A stretch of 64,000 nt of DNA from positions 1-64,000 of the forward strand of contig JAYOTP010000005.1 in the NCBI GenBank assembly GCA_038150465.1, written 5' to 3'. The translations under genes were made by a program, and so were the position numbers. Shown piece after piece: positions 33,756 through 42,054 of the stretch (within the stretch, counting starts at the first letter, position 1; every line of letters starts with the position of its first letter). The notes below the pieces were generated by a model. That model did no database searches. It worked only from the letters and a program-made list of their open reading frames with translations, and was not told where the DNA came from. The DNA is from RFXV01 sp038150465 (GTDB taxonomy: Bacteria; Bacteroidota; Bacteroidia; Flavobacteriales; Schleiferiaceae).

Positions 33756-33893
33756 ATAGCTGCAGACGAAAATAGGAGCGGACATGTTCGGACCGTCAGT
33801 CGTTCCCGAATTTTTTTGGACAATTGCCCCGGCCTGCTTCTTCCTTGGCCTTGATTTCTCCCCTATGGGCAGAAAAGGTCTGAAGAGGCGCTT

Positions 33894-33901
33894 TAAATTT
33901 G
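33894..33901 (+). promoter_or_regulatory. Predicted -7 element of the mevalonate-pathway genes
   Basis: TAAATTTG, perfect TAnnTTTG match, 63 bases before the ATG at 33965. This is the longest predicted leader among the promoters listed. The region 33756-33893 has no gene that I can support. Confidence 0.45.
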
Positions 33902-33964
33902 TCTTTTCTCCCATGGCCGAACAAGTTTTCCGCCATTTGGGTTGATTGAGCACATTATCATTCT

Positions 33965-35317
33965 ATGTCGGAACAGATCAAAGGATTTTCCAAGCTGAGC
34001 AAAGAGGCCAAGATCGAGTGGCTGGCACACAAGCATTTTGAGGACCCAGAGGCGGCCATTGGTCTTTTGAAGACCTATTGGCATTCGGAAGCGAAACGTC
34101 AAAAGCTGCACGACGAATTCATTGAGAATACGGTCACCAATTACTATCTGCCCTTTGGGGTCGCACCAAATTTCAAGATCAATGGAAAGGTGTTCACCTT
34201 GCCGATGGCCATTGAGGAGAGTTCTGTGGTCGCGGCGGCTTCCAAGGCTGCGAGCTTCTGGTTCGATCGGGGCGGCTTTAAGGCGGAAGTGATCAGCACC
34301 CGAAAAGTGGGCCATGTCCATTTCATCTATCAAGGTGCGTTCCCTCAACTGAAGCAGGTATTCGAAAAGAACAAGGAGCGCTTTTACACCGATGCATCCG
34401 GCATTACAGCCAATATGCGGGCAAGAGGCGGCGGCATTCAGGAGATCGAACTCATTGACAAGACGGCTGCAGAGCCGGGGTACCATCAGCTTGAGGCGCA
34501 CTTCGAGACCTGTGACTCCATGGGTGCGAACTTCATCAACTCCTGTCTGGAACGCTTTGCAGAGACCCTGAAGGAGATCGTCCGCACTTCAGAAGAGATC
34601 GATCCGGCCTTTCGCGAGGTGGAAGTGATCATGCGGATCCTTTCAAATTATACGCCCGAATGTCTGGTCCGTGCCGAAGTGGAATGCTCGGTGGAGGAAC
34701 TCGTCGAGGGCAGTGGCATGGCGCCAGAGGATTTCGCCTCTCGCTTTCAAAGAGCTGTTCGGATCGCAGAGATCGAACCTTATCGGGCAACCACCCACAA
34801 CAAGGGCATTTTCAATGGAGTGGATGCAGTTGTGATCGCCACCGGAAATGATTTCCGTGCCGTAGAAGCGGCAGGGCACACCTATGCCAGCCGCAGCGGT
34901 CGCTATTCCAGCCTGACCCACTGCAGCGTGGAAGATGGCCGCTTTCGTTTCTGGATCGAGCTGCCTCTTGCGCTCGGAACCGTTGGAGGACTCACAGCAC
35001 TTCATCCCATGGTCAAGTTGGCTCATGAAATGTTGGGCCATCCCACGGCCGATGACCTGATGAAGATCGTGGCTGTTTCCGGACTCGCCCAGAATTTTGG
35101 GGCCCTGAGGGCTCTTGTGACCACCGGTATCCAGAAAGGCCACATGAAGATGCATCTGTTCAACATCCTCAATCAACTGGAGGCCACGGAAGAAGAGCGA
35201 AAGGAGATCGTTGCCTTTTTCGCAGACAAGGTCGTGGTGCACAACGAGGTGGTGCGCAAATTCTGTTCGCTTCGTGGGCTGCCCTACGCTCCTGAGTCGA
35301 CCAAACGCAACTCCTGA
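33965..35317 (+). CDS. Hydroxymethylglutaryl-CoA reductase, class II
   Basis: 450 residues. Makes (or, in catabolic relatives, degrades) mevalonate. Class II features: the segment MAIEESSVVAAASKAA with the catalytic Glu near residue 84, THNKGIFNGVDAVVIATGND (catalytic Lys and Asp), and the final GIQKGHMKMH with the catalytic His. No membrane anchor, as expected for bacterial enzymes. In Bacteroidota with a mevalonate pathway this enzyme is biosynthetic despite its class, and the next gene, a GHMP kinase, supports that reading. The TGA stop shares its A with the ATG of that kinase (TGATG). Confidence 0.95.
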   Translation: MSEQIKGFSKLSKEAKIEWLAHKHFEDPEAAIGLLKTYWHSEAKRQKLHDEFIENTVTNYYLPFGVAPNFKINGKVFTLPMAIEESSVVAAASKAASFWFDRGGFKAEVISTRKVGHVHFIYQGAFPQLKQVFEKNKERFYTDASGITANMRARGGGIQEIELIDKTAAEPGYHQLEAHFETCDSMGANFINSCLERFAETLKEIVRTSEEIDPAFREVEVIMRILSNYTPECLVRAEVECSVEELVEGSGMAPEDFASRFQRAVRIAEIEPYRATTHNKGIFNGVDAVVIATGNDFRAVEAAGHTYASRSGRYSSLTHCSVEDGRFRFWIELPLALGTVGGLTALHPMVKLAHEMLGHPTADDLMKIVAVSGLAQNFGALRALVTTGIQKGHMKMHLFNILNQLEATEEERKEIVAFFADKVVVHNEVVRKFCSLRGLPYAPESTKRNS

Positions 35318-36267
35318 TGTTTCGTCCCGGTCCGTATTTCAGTCCGGGTAAATTGCTCCTTTCTGGAGAATATCTAGTGCTTCGCGGTGCACGCTGCCTT
35401 TCGCTGCCTACAAGATTCGGCCAGCATCTTCAGGTGGAAGCAGCCGACGAGCCACAAATCGCCTGGTGTGTGCGCGATCGGGAAGACCGGATCGTATATG
35501 AATCAAGCTGGACATTGGACGGCCGGTTGATCGGGTCCAGCGGCGCTGCCTGGGACGAGCAGGTCGGACGTACGCTGAAGGCCGTACTGAAGCAAGGCAA
35601 ACAGGAACGAGGGGTCAGGCTCCGTTTCCAATTGGACCATCCCTCTGAATGGGGACTCGGGAGCAGCGCTACGCTCGTAGCCAACATCGCCCAGGCCACC
35701 CAACTGGATGCACTTGAACTGTTCTTTGCCACCCAAAAGGGCAGTGGATACGATGTGGCCACTTCCTTTCAGGCTGTGCCATTGATCTATTGGCTTGAAA
35801 ATGGAGTGGGGCGCTGGGAAAAGGTCGATTTCGATCCTCCTTTCAAAGCACATTTGTTTTTCGTCTACCTCGGACAAAAACAAGACAGCGCATCGGAAGT
35901 GACACGATTTTCAGCTTTGGACATCCCATCTTCGGACGTGTCTGCGGTCAGCGACTGGACGGACATCATGCATGGATCCCAGCGTTTGGAACATTTTGCC
36001 GAAGCCTGTCGCTCCCACGAAGCCCTGCTTTCCAGGCTGATACATCGGCCTACGGTCCAAGACAGGCTTTTCCCGGATTTTCCGGGCGTGGTCAAATCCC
36101 TAGGGGCCTGGGGTGGAGATTTTGTAATGGCCGCAGCCGATGAGCCATCTGCAGCAGAAACCTATTTCAACAAAAAAGGCTACCCCATCTGCCTCAGTTT
36201 TTCAGACATTTTTTGGACAAAGCAGGAGCGGGAAGGAGAATCGGGAGCACGTATCTTAGAGAGATGA
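35317..36267 (+). CDS. GHMP-family kinase of the 'GYDIA' type (mevalonate pathway)
   Basis: 316 residues. GHMP motifs: motif 1 SPGKLLLSGEYLVL (residues 9-22), ATP-binding motif 2 EWGLGSSATL, and motif 3 LGAWGGDFVMAA. The segment GSGYDVAT matches the GYDIA family signature with one conservative change. Family members stand next to HMG-CoA reductase in Bacteroidota and probably phosphorylate mevalonate or phosphomevalonate; the exact step is not settled. The gene starts on the last base of the HMG-CoA reductase stop and its own TGA overlaps the ATG of the following secreted protein. Confidence 0.9.
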   Translation: MFRPGPYFSPGKLLLSGEYLVLRGARCLSLPTRFGQHLQVEAADEPQIAWCVRDREDRIVYESSWTLDGRLIGSSGAAWDEQVGRTLKAVLKQGKQERGVRLRFQLDHPSEWGLGSSATLVANIAQATQLDALELFFATQKGSGYDVATSFQAVPLIYWLENGVGRWEKVDFDPPFKAHLFFVYLGQKQDSASEVTRFSALDIPSSDVSAVSDWTDIMHGSQRLEHFAEACRSHEALLSRLIHRPTVQDRLFPDFPGVVKSLGAWGGDFVMAAADEPSAAETYFNKKGYPICLSFSDIFWTKQEREGESGARILER

Positions 36268-38435
36268 GCTTCGGCCGCATCCTATTCACTCTTTGCGCAT
36301 TCGTCTGTGCCAGTGCTTTCCTGCGCGCGGCCCACCTGGTAGGTGGAGAGATGAGCTATGAATGTTTGGGCAACGGGCTGTATTCCGTTCAGGTCATCAT
36401 CTACAGAGACTGCAACAGTACCGGAGCCGCCTTCGACGATTCCATTGCCGTTTCCGCCTATCGAAACTTGCCGCAGAGCGGTTACCCCATTTACGCAGAC
36501 CTGTTTCTCAAGCATGGAGCTGTGACCCAGCTGCCCAGCACGCTCAACAATCCCTGTTTGCAGAGCCCACCTGACCTATGCACGGAGTTCACGGTCTATT
36601 CCGGTACCATGAACCTGCCTCCAGCCAATGGCGGTTATTTACTTGCGCACCAAAGATGCTGCCGCAACAACACGGTCAACAATGTGCCGAATTCAGGTGT
36701 CTGGGGAAATACCTTCACTACCACGATTCCCTCCAACGATGCCTGCAACAGCAGCCCCCACTTCACCGATCATCCTCCGGTGGTGATGTGTCAGAACGAT
36801 CAATTGAATTTCGATCATTCGGCTGTAGACCAGGATGGTGACAGTTTGTATTACCGGCTCTGCAACGCATTCCACGGGGGCAACCAGCAGGTGCCCACTC
36901 CATATCCGCTCGTGCCGCCTCCCTACACGACCATTCCGTATACGGCCGGCCTGAATGCAACCTATCCCATCCCCTCATCGCCGCCAATATCCATCGATCC
37001 GCAGACGGGTCTTTTGACCGGTCAGCCCACTGTCCAGGGGCAATATCTATTCACGGTCTGCGTGGAAGAATACGATCAGGGAGCGCTCATGAGTACGGTC
37101 CGGAGAGACTTTCAGATCAATGTGGCCAATTGCCAGGGGAATGTGGTCAGCCGTGTGACCTCTCAGATCCAGTTGTCCGATCCTGTTTTTTGCAATGGGC
37201 GGACCGTTTCCTTTGAGCACAGCAGTACAGGCGGTCAGAGTTTTCTCTGGGAATTCAACGATCCGGCCAATCCAAATGACACATCCACCCTGAGTTCACC
37301 CACCTTCACCTTCAGTGATACAGGTGTTTATACGGTCTACCTGATCGTCAATCCAAACACCCCCTGCGCCGATACAAGCTTTGAGCGTTTTGAGTTGAGG
37401 TATCCGCTGGAACCAGAGATCCAGATTTCCGGTCAGCTGTGTCTCACAGATCAGAACATCCAACTGACAGCCAATGGCAATTTCAGTTCTTTGGCCAGCT
37501 TCGAATGGACGGTGAATGGTCAAACTTGGACCGGTCAACAGATCGGTCTTTCCCCATTGACAGGCATCGGCCCACATGCGGTGAGGCTTCGGGTGGAAGA
37601 CTTCAACTGCATCGCTGAGGACAGCACCGAATTCACGCTGCGGACCAAGCCGGGCATCTTTGGGAACCTTGCGCCACTGTCGGGCTGTGCGCCTTTGGAA
37701 GTACTGATGGACGACAGTTCGTCATCTGAACCCTGGACGCGCCATCGATGGGATTTTGGTGATGGTCAATTTTCGGATCTCCCCACTCCTTTGCATACCT
37801 ACCAGCAGGCTGGCGTATATACGGTCACCCATTCAGTTTGGAGCGATACAGCCTGCATTGACAGTGCCTTCAATCGGTATGTTCAGCGGATCGATGTGCT
37901 GCCGGCTCCACGTGCGGGTTTATGGGTGGATACACAACGAGTGAGTATCTACGCTCCGCAGTTCGTACTTCGCGATTCCAGCAGTTCTGATGCCGTACAG
38001 TGGGGTACGATCATGGGCGATGGCACGGAATATACAGGCGAGCTTTATTGGGCGCATGCGTATGCGGATACGGGAACCTACACCGTCAGTCATTGGGTGC
38101 TTGCGGCCAATGGATGTTCGGATACAGCGCTACGTACCCTTCGTGTAGATGCGGAATTCCACGTCTTCATTCCCAATGCTTTCCGCCCGAATGACGACGG
38201 AAGAAATGAGATCTTTAGGCCATACGGCGCCGACTGGCGAAAGATGGAGCTGACCATAACCGATCGCTGGGGCGGGGTCGTCTTCCGAACAACAGATCCA
38301 TTGGCTGGCTGGAATGGCCGCAGGATGAATCAAGGGCAGTTGCTGCCGGAAGGCATCTATGCCTATAGGGTCCTTGTTTGGGGAAGAAGAGGCCACTTTG
38401 CCGAACGCATGGGAACGGTCATGCTCCTGCGCTAA
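36264..38435 (+). CDS. Secreted PKD-repeat protein with T9SS type B sorting domain
   Basis: 723 residues. A signal peptide (1 to about 22, hydrophobic FTLCAFVCASAF) is followed by a 280-residue region that is Cys-containing and adhesin-like (AAHLVGGEMSYECLGNGLYS). PKD-like domains lie near residues 325-362, 490-530 (WDFGDGQFSDLPTPLHTY) and 575-615. The last 90 residues (from about 632, FIPNAFRPNDDGRNEIF, then ITDRWGGVVFRT and PEGIYAYRVLVWG) are the gliding-motility-associated C-terminal domain used by the type IX secretion system (type B signal). It should be a surface or secreted adhesin. The ATG overlaps the GHMP kinase stop (ATGA), an odd functional neighbour. Confidence 0.92.
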   Translation: MSFGRILFTLCAFVCASAFLRAAHLVGGEMSYECLGNGLYSVQVIIYRDCNSTGAAFDDSIAVSAYRNLPQSGYPIYADLFLKHGAVTQLPSTLNNPCLQSPPDLCTEFTVYSGTMNLPPANGGYLLAHQRCCRNNTVNNVPNSGVWGNTFTTTIPSNDACNSSPHFTDHPPVVMCQNDQLNFDHSAVDQDGDSLYYRLCNAFHGGNQQVPTPYPLVPPPYTTIPYTAGLNATYPIPSSPPISIDPQTGLLTGQPTVQGQYLFTVCVEEYDQGALMSTVRRDFQINVANCQGNVVSRVTSQIQLSDPVFCNGRTVSFEHSSTGGQSFLWEFNDPANPNDTSTLSSPTFTFSDTGVYTVYLIVNPNTPCADTSFERFELRYPLEPEIQISGQLCLTDQNIQLTANGNFSSLASFEWTVNGQTWTGQQIGLSPLTGIGPHAVRLRVEDFNCIAEDSTEFTLRTKPGIFGNLAPLSGCAPLEVLMDDSSSSEPWTRHRWDFGDGQFSDLPTPLHTYQQAGVYTVTHSVWSDTACIDSAFNRYVQRIDVLPAPRAGLWVDTQRVSIYAPQFVLRDSSSSDAVQWGTIMGDGTEYTGELYWAHAYADTGTYTVSHWVLAANGCSDTALRTLRVDAEFHVFIPNAFRPNDDGRNEIFRPYGADWRKMELTITDRWGGVVFRTTDPLAGWNGRRMNQGQLLPEGIYAYRVLVWGRRGHFAERMGTVMLLR

Positions 38436-39781
38436 CCCAATTGTGCAGGCAGCGCTTTTCCGCTCAGGCTGTGGAATCTCCAGCCCAGAAAAAGGGCGGA
38501 CAGGCTCAGGGCCAGGGCAAGTACGATCCAGATGCCGACAACGCCAGCGCCCATATGCAGTCCGATCAGCCAGGACGCTGGCAGGCTGAATCCCCAGTAC
38601 ACGGCAAAAGCGATCCAGGTAGGAATGCGTACATCTTCCATCCCACGAAGCAATCCAAGCGCCAGCGCCTGCAGCCCGTCTGAGAATTGAAAAAAGACAG
38701 CAACAAGCAGCAACTGAGCACTCAGTCCGATCACCGCGGCATCGTCCGAATAGAATGCGGGCAGCTGCTGACGGAATACGGCAAAGATGAGCCCGGCAGT
38801 ACCCATCAAGGCCAATACCAGAACGACAGCAGCAATTCCAGTCCTTCGGATGCCGATGGGGTCCTTTCTTCCCGCAGCATTTCCCACCCGGACAGAGGCG
38901 GCTGCACCGATGCCTGAGGCGGCCATATAGCTGATCGAGGCGAGGCTGATGGCCACTTGATGTGCAGCCAGGGGCATGGCTCCGATCGTTCCGATCAGAA
39001 TGGCTGCAGCGGCAAATGCTCCGACCTCAAATAGGTATTGAAGGCCGGTCGGGATGCCAATGGACAGAATTCGGCGAATGCGCTCCCATTCGATCCGCCT
39101 TGGCAGGAGATCGACTCGGTATTGCGCATAGTTCGGATGTAGAAGAAGATAGAGGAACAGACCGAACAACATGATGATGCGTGAGATCAAGGTTGCATAA
39201 CCAGCACCCATGATGCCGAGCTCGGGAAAGCCCCATTTGCCAAAGATCAAAAGGTAGTTCAGCAAGACATTCAGCAGATTGGCTCCCAAACTGATGTACA
39301 TGGCCGGTCGTGTATCGGAAAGTCCTTCAGCGAATTGTTTCAGACTCAGAAAGAGCATGAAGGGGAGGATGCTGGCGATCAAAATGCCCAAATACGGCAG
39401 GGCGAGTTCGAGTACCTCTTCCTGTTGTCCGGAGTAGGCGATCAGCGGACGCAGCAGAAAGAGCAGGGTCATCAATATCACTCCCATGAGCCCATTGATC
39501 AGAATTCCTTGAGAGAGCAGTCTGCCAAGTCGCTGGAGATCACTTTGTCCGTGCGCATTGGCCACCAGTGGGGTCACCCCATAAGCGACACCTATGCCGA
39601 AGACCAGAGGCAAGATGAAAATGGAGTTTGCCAGAGAGGCTGCAGCAAGTGGAATGGTACCGGTCTGGCCGATCATGGCACTGTCGGCAACTCCTACGGT
39701 CACGTGCCCCAACTGTCCGAGGACGACGGGCCAGGCGATCTTGAGAAGCTGGAAGATCTCCTTCCTGAACAAGGGATTCAC
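38432..39781 (-). CDS. MATE-family multidrug exporter
   Basis: 449 residues with 12 predicted membrane helices in two similar halves, typical of MATE exporters (NorM/DinF type) that pump cationic drugs against Na+ or H+. The N-terminus reads LLKIAWPVVLGQLGHVTVGVADS, the usual first helix with its P-x-x-x-x-Q motif. The start is a GTG (39781-39779) that overlaps the stop of the small upstream gene as GTGA. Its end overlaps that of the secreted PKD protein on the other strand by four bases. Confidence 0.93.
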   Translation of the reverse strand: MNPLFRKEIFQLLKIAWPVVLGQLGHVTVGVADSAMIGQTGTIPLAAASLANSIFILPLVFGIGVAYGVTPLVANAHGQSDLQRLGRLLSQGILINGLMGVILMTLLFLLRPLIAYSGQQEEVLELALPYLGILIASILPFMLFLSLKQFAEGLSDTRPAMYISLGANLLNVLLNYLLIFGKWGFPELGIMGAGYATLISRIIMLFGLFLYLLLHPNYAQYRVDLLPRRIEWERIRRILSIGIPTGLQYLFEVGAFAAAAILIGTIGAMPLAAHQVAISLASISYMAASGIGAAASVRVGNAAGRKDPIGIRRTGIAAVVLVLALMGTAGLIFAVFRQQLPAFYSDDAAVIGLSAQLLLVAVFFQFSDGLQALALGLLRGMEDVRIPTWIAFAVYWGFSLPASWLIGLHMGAGVVGIWIVLALALSLSALFLGWRFHSLSGKALPAQLG

Positions 39782-40011
39782 TCCTCCTCTTCCTCGTAGC
39801 GGTCCAACTCACGTTCGTAGAACCGGATGGCTTCTTGCACGAGTTGTGCGGCCTCATCTGCCAATTCTTCTCCCTCGTCTTCCACATCGTCAAAAAACAC
39901 CACTTCATCGGTGTCCAGATCGAGAACGAATCGGGGGAACTCTGTGTGCAATACAAATACCTTTTCAGGTACATCGGTATTGTCTCCCATCAGGAATTTA
40001 GGCAGCATCAT
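39778..40011 (-). CDS. Small acidic conserved protein
   Basis: 77 residues starting MMLPKFLMGDNTDVPEKVFVLHT. The core has FPRFVLDLDTDEVVFFDD; the second half is a strongly acidic helix (about 20 Asp/Glu in 45 residues). I have seen similar short proteins in flavobacteria but know no function. ATG at 40011 or 40008 is chosen because the family opens with M-x-P-K-F-L and because a perfect -7 element lies just upstream; an ATG at 40047 would be upstream of that element. Its TGA overlaps the GTG start of the MATE exporter, so the two are probably translated together. Confidence 0.75.
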   Translation of the reverse strand: MMLPKFLMGDNTDVPEKVFVLHTEFPRFVLDLDTDEVVFFDDVEDEGEELADEAAQLVQEAIRFYERELDRYEEEEE

Positions 40012-40023
40012 GCAAACTTTGTT

Positions 40024-40031
40024 CAAAGGTA
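40024..40031 (-). promoter_or_regulatory. Predicted -7 element of the small acidic protein and MATE gene
   Basis: On the minus strand, TACCTTTG (perfect TAnnTTTG), 12 bases before the ATG at 40011. A TCTG 18 bases further upstream is a weak -33. It is back to back with the tsaE promoter. Confidence 0.6.
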
Positions 40032-40057
40032 CGTGCTCCGATTGCACAGCAGACCGA

Positions 40058-40065
40058 TATTTTTG
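40058..40065 (+). promoter_or_regulatory. Predicted -7 element abutting the tsaE start codon
   Basis: TATTTTTG, perfect TAnnTTTG match, ends five bases before the ATG at 40071. The transcript would begin at or next to the ATG, so tsaE is a candidate leaderless gene. No -33 TTTG at the normal distance. Confidence 0.55.
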
Positions 40066-40070
40066 CAGTT

Positions 40071-40490
40071 ATGCACCACGGCTTTTCTGTTTCCTCGCCT
40101 GAAGGATACCGCGATCCGATCCGTCTGCTCATCGACCGTTGCCGCCCGGGACCTGTGCATCTGAACGGCCCGATGGGTGCGGGCAAGACCACCTTTACAG
40201 CTATGTTCTTCAAGGAACTCGGCGTTCGGGATGCCGTGAGCAGCCCCACCTTTTCCCTGATCCAGGAATACCTTGGGAATGAAGGTCGGCGTCTGGTGCA
40301 CATGGACCTCTACAGGCTCAAGGATGAGCAGGAGGCTTTTGCCATTGGACTGGAAGACTATCTTTATTCGGGCGATTGGTGTTTGATCGAATGGGCGGAC
40401 CGGATTCCGTCCGGCTTGGATGAATGCAGTTGTCGTATCGACTGGTCCTTGAACGGGGAGCAGCGAGAATTAACCATGGAAATGCCATGA
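40071..40490 (+). CDS. tsaE: tRNA threonylcarbamoyladenosine synthesis ATPase TsaE
   Basis: 139 residues. P-loop GPMGAGKTTF (residues 33-42), the switch region SSPTFSLIQEY, and HMDLYRLKDEQEAFAIGLEDY are family hallmarks. With TsaB, TsaC and TsaD it forms t6A37 in tRNAs that read ANN codons; TsaE resets the complex by ATP hydrolysis. First gene of a three-gene set; its TGA overlaps the ATG of alanine dehydrogenase (ATGA), an arrangement I recall from other Bacteroidota. Confidence 0.95.
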   Translation: MHHGFSVSSPEGYRDPIRLLIDRCRPGPVHLNGPMGAGKTTFTAMFFKELGVRDAVSSPTFSLIQEYLGNEGRRLVHMDLYRLKDEQEAFAIGLEDYLYSGDWCLIEWADRIPSGLDECSCRIDWSLNGEQRELTMEMP

Positions 40491-41695
40491 GCCAAACGGG
40501 GTACATCGATCCATCTCTGTACAGTCTTCTTCCTCAGGAAGAGGTCTTGGAGGTGGAACACAAAGCAGGGCAATTGTTCATCGGCATTCCCCGCGAAACC
40601 TGCATGCAGGAAAAGCGCGTGGCGCTGACCCCCGAATCGGTGAACCGCCTGTGCGCTCAGGGTCATCGGGTGCATGTGGAAACCGATGCAGGTAAGGACG
40701 CCCGTTTTACGGACCGTGATTTCAGCGAGGCTGGCGCACAGATCGAGCAGGGGCCGGATAAGATCTACGAAGCGGACATCATTTTGAAGGTCGAACCGCC
40801 AAGCCCGGAAGAGATCGAACGGATGAAGCCCAAGCAGACACTGATCAGTGCCCTTCAGTTGCGCATGCGCGACAAGGCCTATTTCGAGGCGCTCAGTGCC
40901 AAAAAGATCACTGCTCTTTCGTTCGAAGGCATTCAGGACGAGTCGGGGATCGCACCCATCGTTCGTTCCATGAGCGAGATCGCAGGCGGCACTTCCATTC
41001 TGATAGCGGCCGAATTGATGAACAATCTGAAAGGAGGCAGCGGAAGATTACTCGGTGGCGTCAGCGGCGTCCCTGCTGCTTCTGTGGCCATCCTGGGCGC
41101 TGGAACAGTGGGCACTTATGCTGCCAAAACGGCCTTGGGTCTCGGGGCTCAGGTCATGGTGTTCGACGGATCTCTCTCGCGGCTCCGCCGGCTCCAAGAG
41201 GCTGTACAGCATCCGCTAAATACAAGCATCATGCAGCCGAGCCATCTGCGCACGGCTTTGGGCTACTGTGATGTGGCCATCGGAGCGGTTCGCAGCCAGA
41301 AGGGCCGAACGCCTTGCATGGTGAGTGAGGAAATGGTCCAGCAGATGAAAGCGGGATCCGTCATCGTGGATGTGAGCATCGATCAGGGTGGCGTCTTTGA
41401 AAGCTCGCGGCCCACAGACCACGATCGTCCGACCTTCGAGGAGCATGGGATCGTGCACTATTGTGTGCCCAATATTCCGTCTCGCGTCAGCAGAACAGCG
41501 AGTGCAGCCTTGAGCAATGTGCTGGGGCCCTTATTGGATGAGGTCGGTCAGTCTGGCGGCCTGGAAGAGTTGCTTCGCAGGCGTAAAGGTGTGCGTTCGG
41601 GATTGTATCTCTATAATGGTGTCCTGACCTCCAAAGTGCTGGGCGAATATTACGGCCTCTCCTATTCAGAGGCGGACCTCTTCTTTGGTTCCTGA
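40487..41695 (+). CDS. ald: Alanine dehydrogenase
   Basis: 402 residues, NAD-dependent interconversion of alanine with pyruvate and ammonia. Signatures: GIPRETCMQEKRVALTPESV (substrate-binding Arg/Lys), VEPPSPEEIERMKPKQTLIS, the Rossmann motif AILGAGTVGTYAAKTALGLGA, and VDVSIDQGGVFESSRPT. It is somewhat longer than the 370-residue Bacillus enzyme, with an N-terminal extension of about 30 residues and an insertion, as in other Bacteroidota. The start at 40487 overlaps the tsaE stop (ATGA). Confidence 0.93.
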   Translation: MSQTGYIDPSLYSLLPQEEVLEVEHKAGQLFIGIPRETCMQEKRVALTPESVNRLCAQGHRVHVETDAGKDARFTDRDFSEAGAQIEQGPDKIYEADIILKVEPPSPEEIERMKPKQTLISALQLRMRDKAYFEALSAKKITALSFEGIQDESGIAPIVRSMSEIAGGTSILIAAELMNNLKGGSGRLLGGVSGVPAASVAILGAGTVGTYAAKTALGLGAQVMVFDGSLSRLRRLQEAVQHPLNTSIMQPSHLRTALGYCDVAIGAVRSQKGRTPCMVSEEMVQQMKAGSVIVDVSIDQGGVFESSRPTDHDRPTFEEHGIVHYCVPNIPSRVSRTASAALSNVLGPLLDEVGQSGGLEELLRRRKGVRSGLYLYNGVLTSKVLGEYYGLSYSEADLFFGS

Positions 41696-41696
41696 T

Positions 41697-42050
41697 ATGG
41701 GTTTTCTCCGCCGATTCGTATGGTATTTATTGGGTGTGGGCCTGGGTATCCTCATGGTCTTTTTTTTGTTTGGAGACCGGGACATCCAGTGCGCTTATTT
41801 TCCCAATGACCGCGTCCTGTATGATTTCAGGAAAAAGGAGATCCTCATTGACCAGGAGCAAAAGAGGCAGATGGAAGAACGCGCCATCGATTCGCTTTCC
41901 ATCGACCAAATGCTTTGGCATGGCACAGTGGACTTTGAGCGGAGCCAGGTGGATCTGGACAGTTGCAAGGAATACTGGATCAGCCATGAGGGCTGGTCAG
42001 CCCGCTGGCGCAACTGCGCCCACAGCCTTCAGCTGCTGGAGATCGAATAG
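41697..42050 (+). CDS. Single-pass membrane protein, Bacteroidota-type, unknown function
   Basis: 117 residues. One N-terminal helix (about residues 7-25, VWYLLGVGLGILMVFFLFG) and a soluble part with CAYFPNDRVLYDFRKKEI, SIDQMLWHGTVDFERSQ and DSCKEYWIS. Two invariant-looking Cys flank it. Similar proteins stand after alanine dehydrogenase in flavobacteria; some may be filed under DUF4258, which I cannot confirm. Starts one base after the alanine dehydrogenase stop. Its stop faces that of proline dehydrogenase with four bases between. Confidence 0.8.
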   Translation: MGFLRRFVWYLLGVGLGILMVFFLFGDRDIQCAYFPNDRVLYDFRKKEILIDQEQKRQMEERAIDSLSIDQMLWHGTVDFERSQVDLDSCKEYWISHEGWSARWRNCAHSLQLLEIE

Positions 42051-42054
42051 ATCC

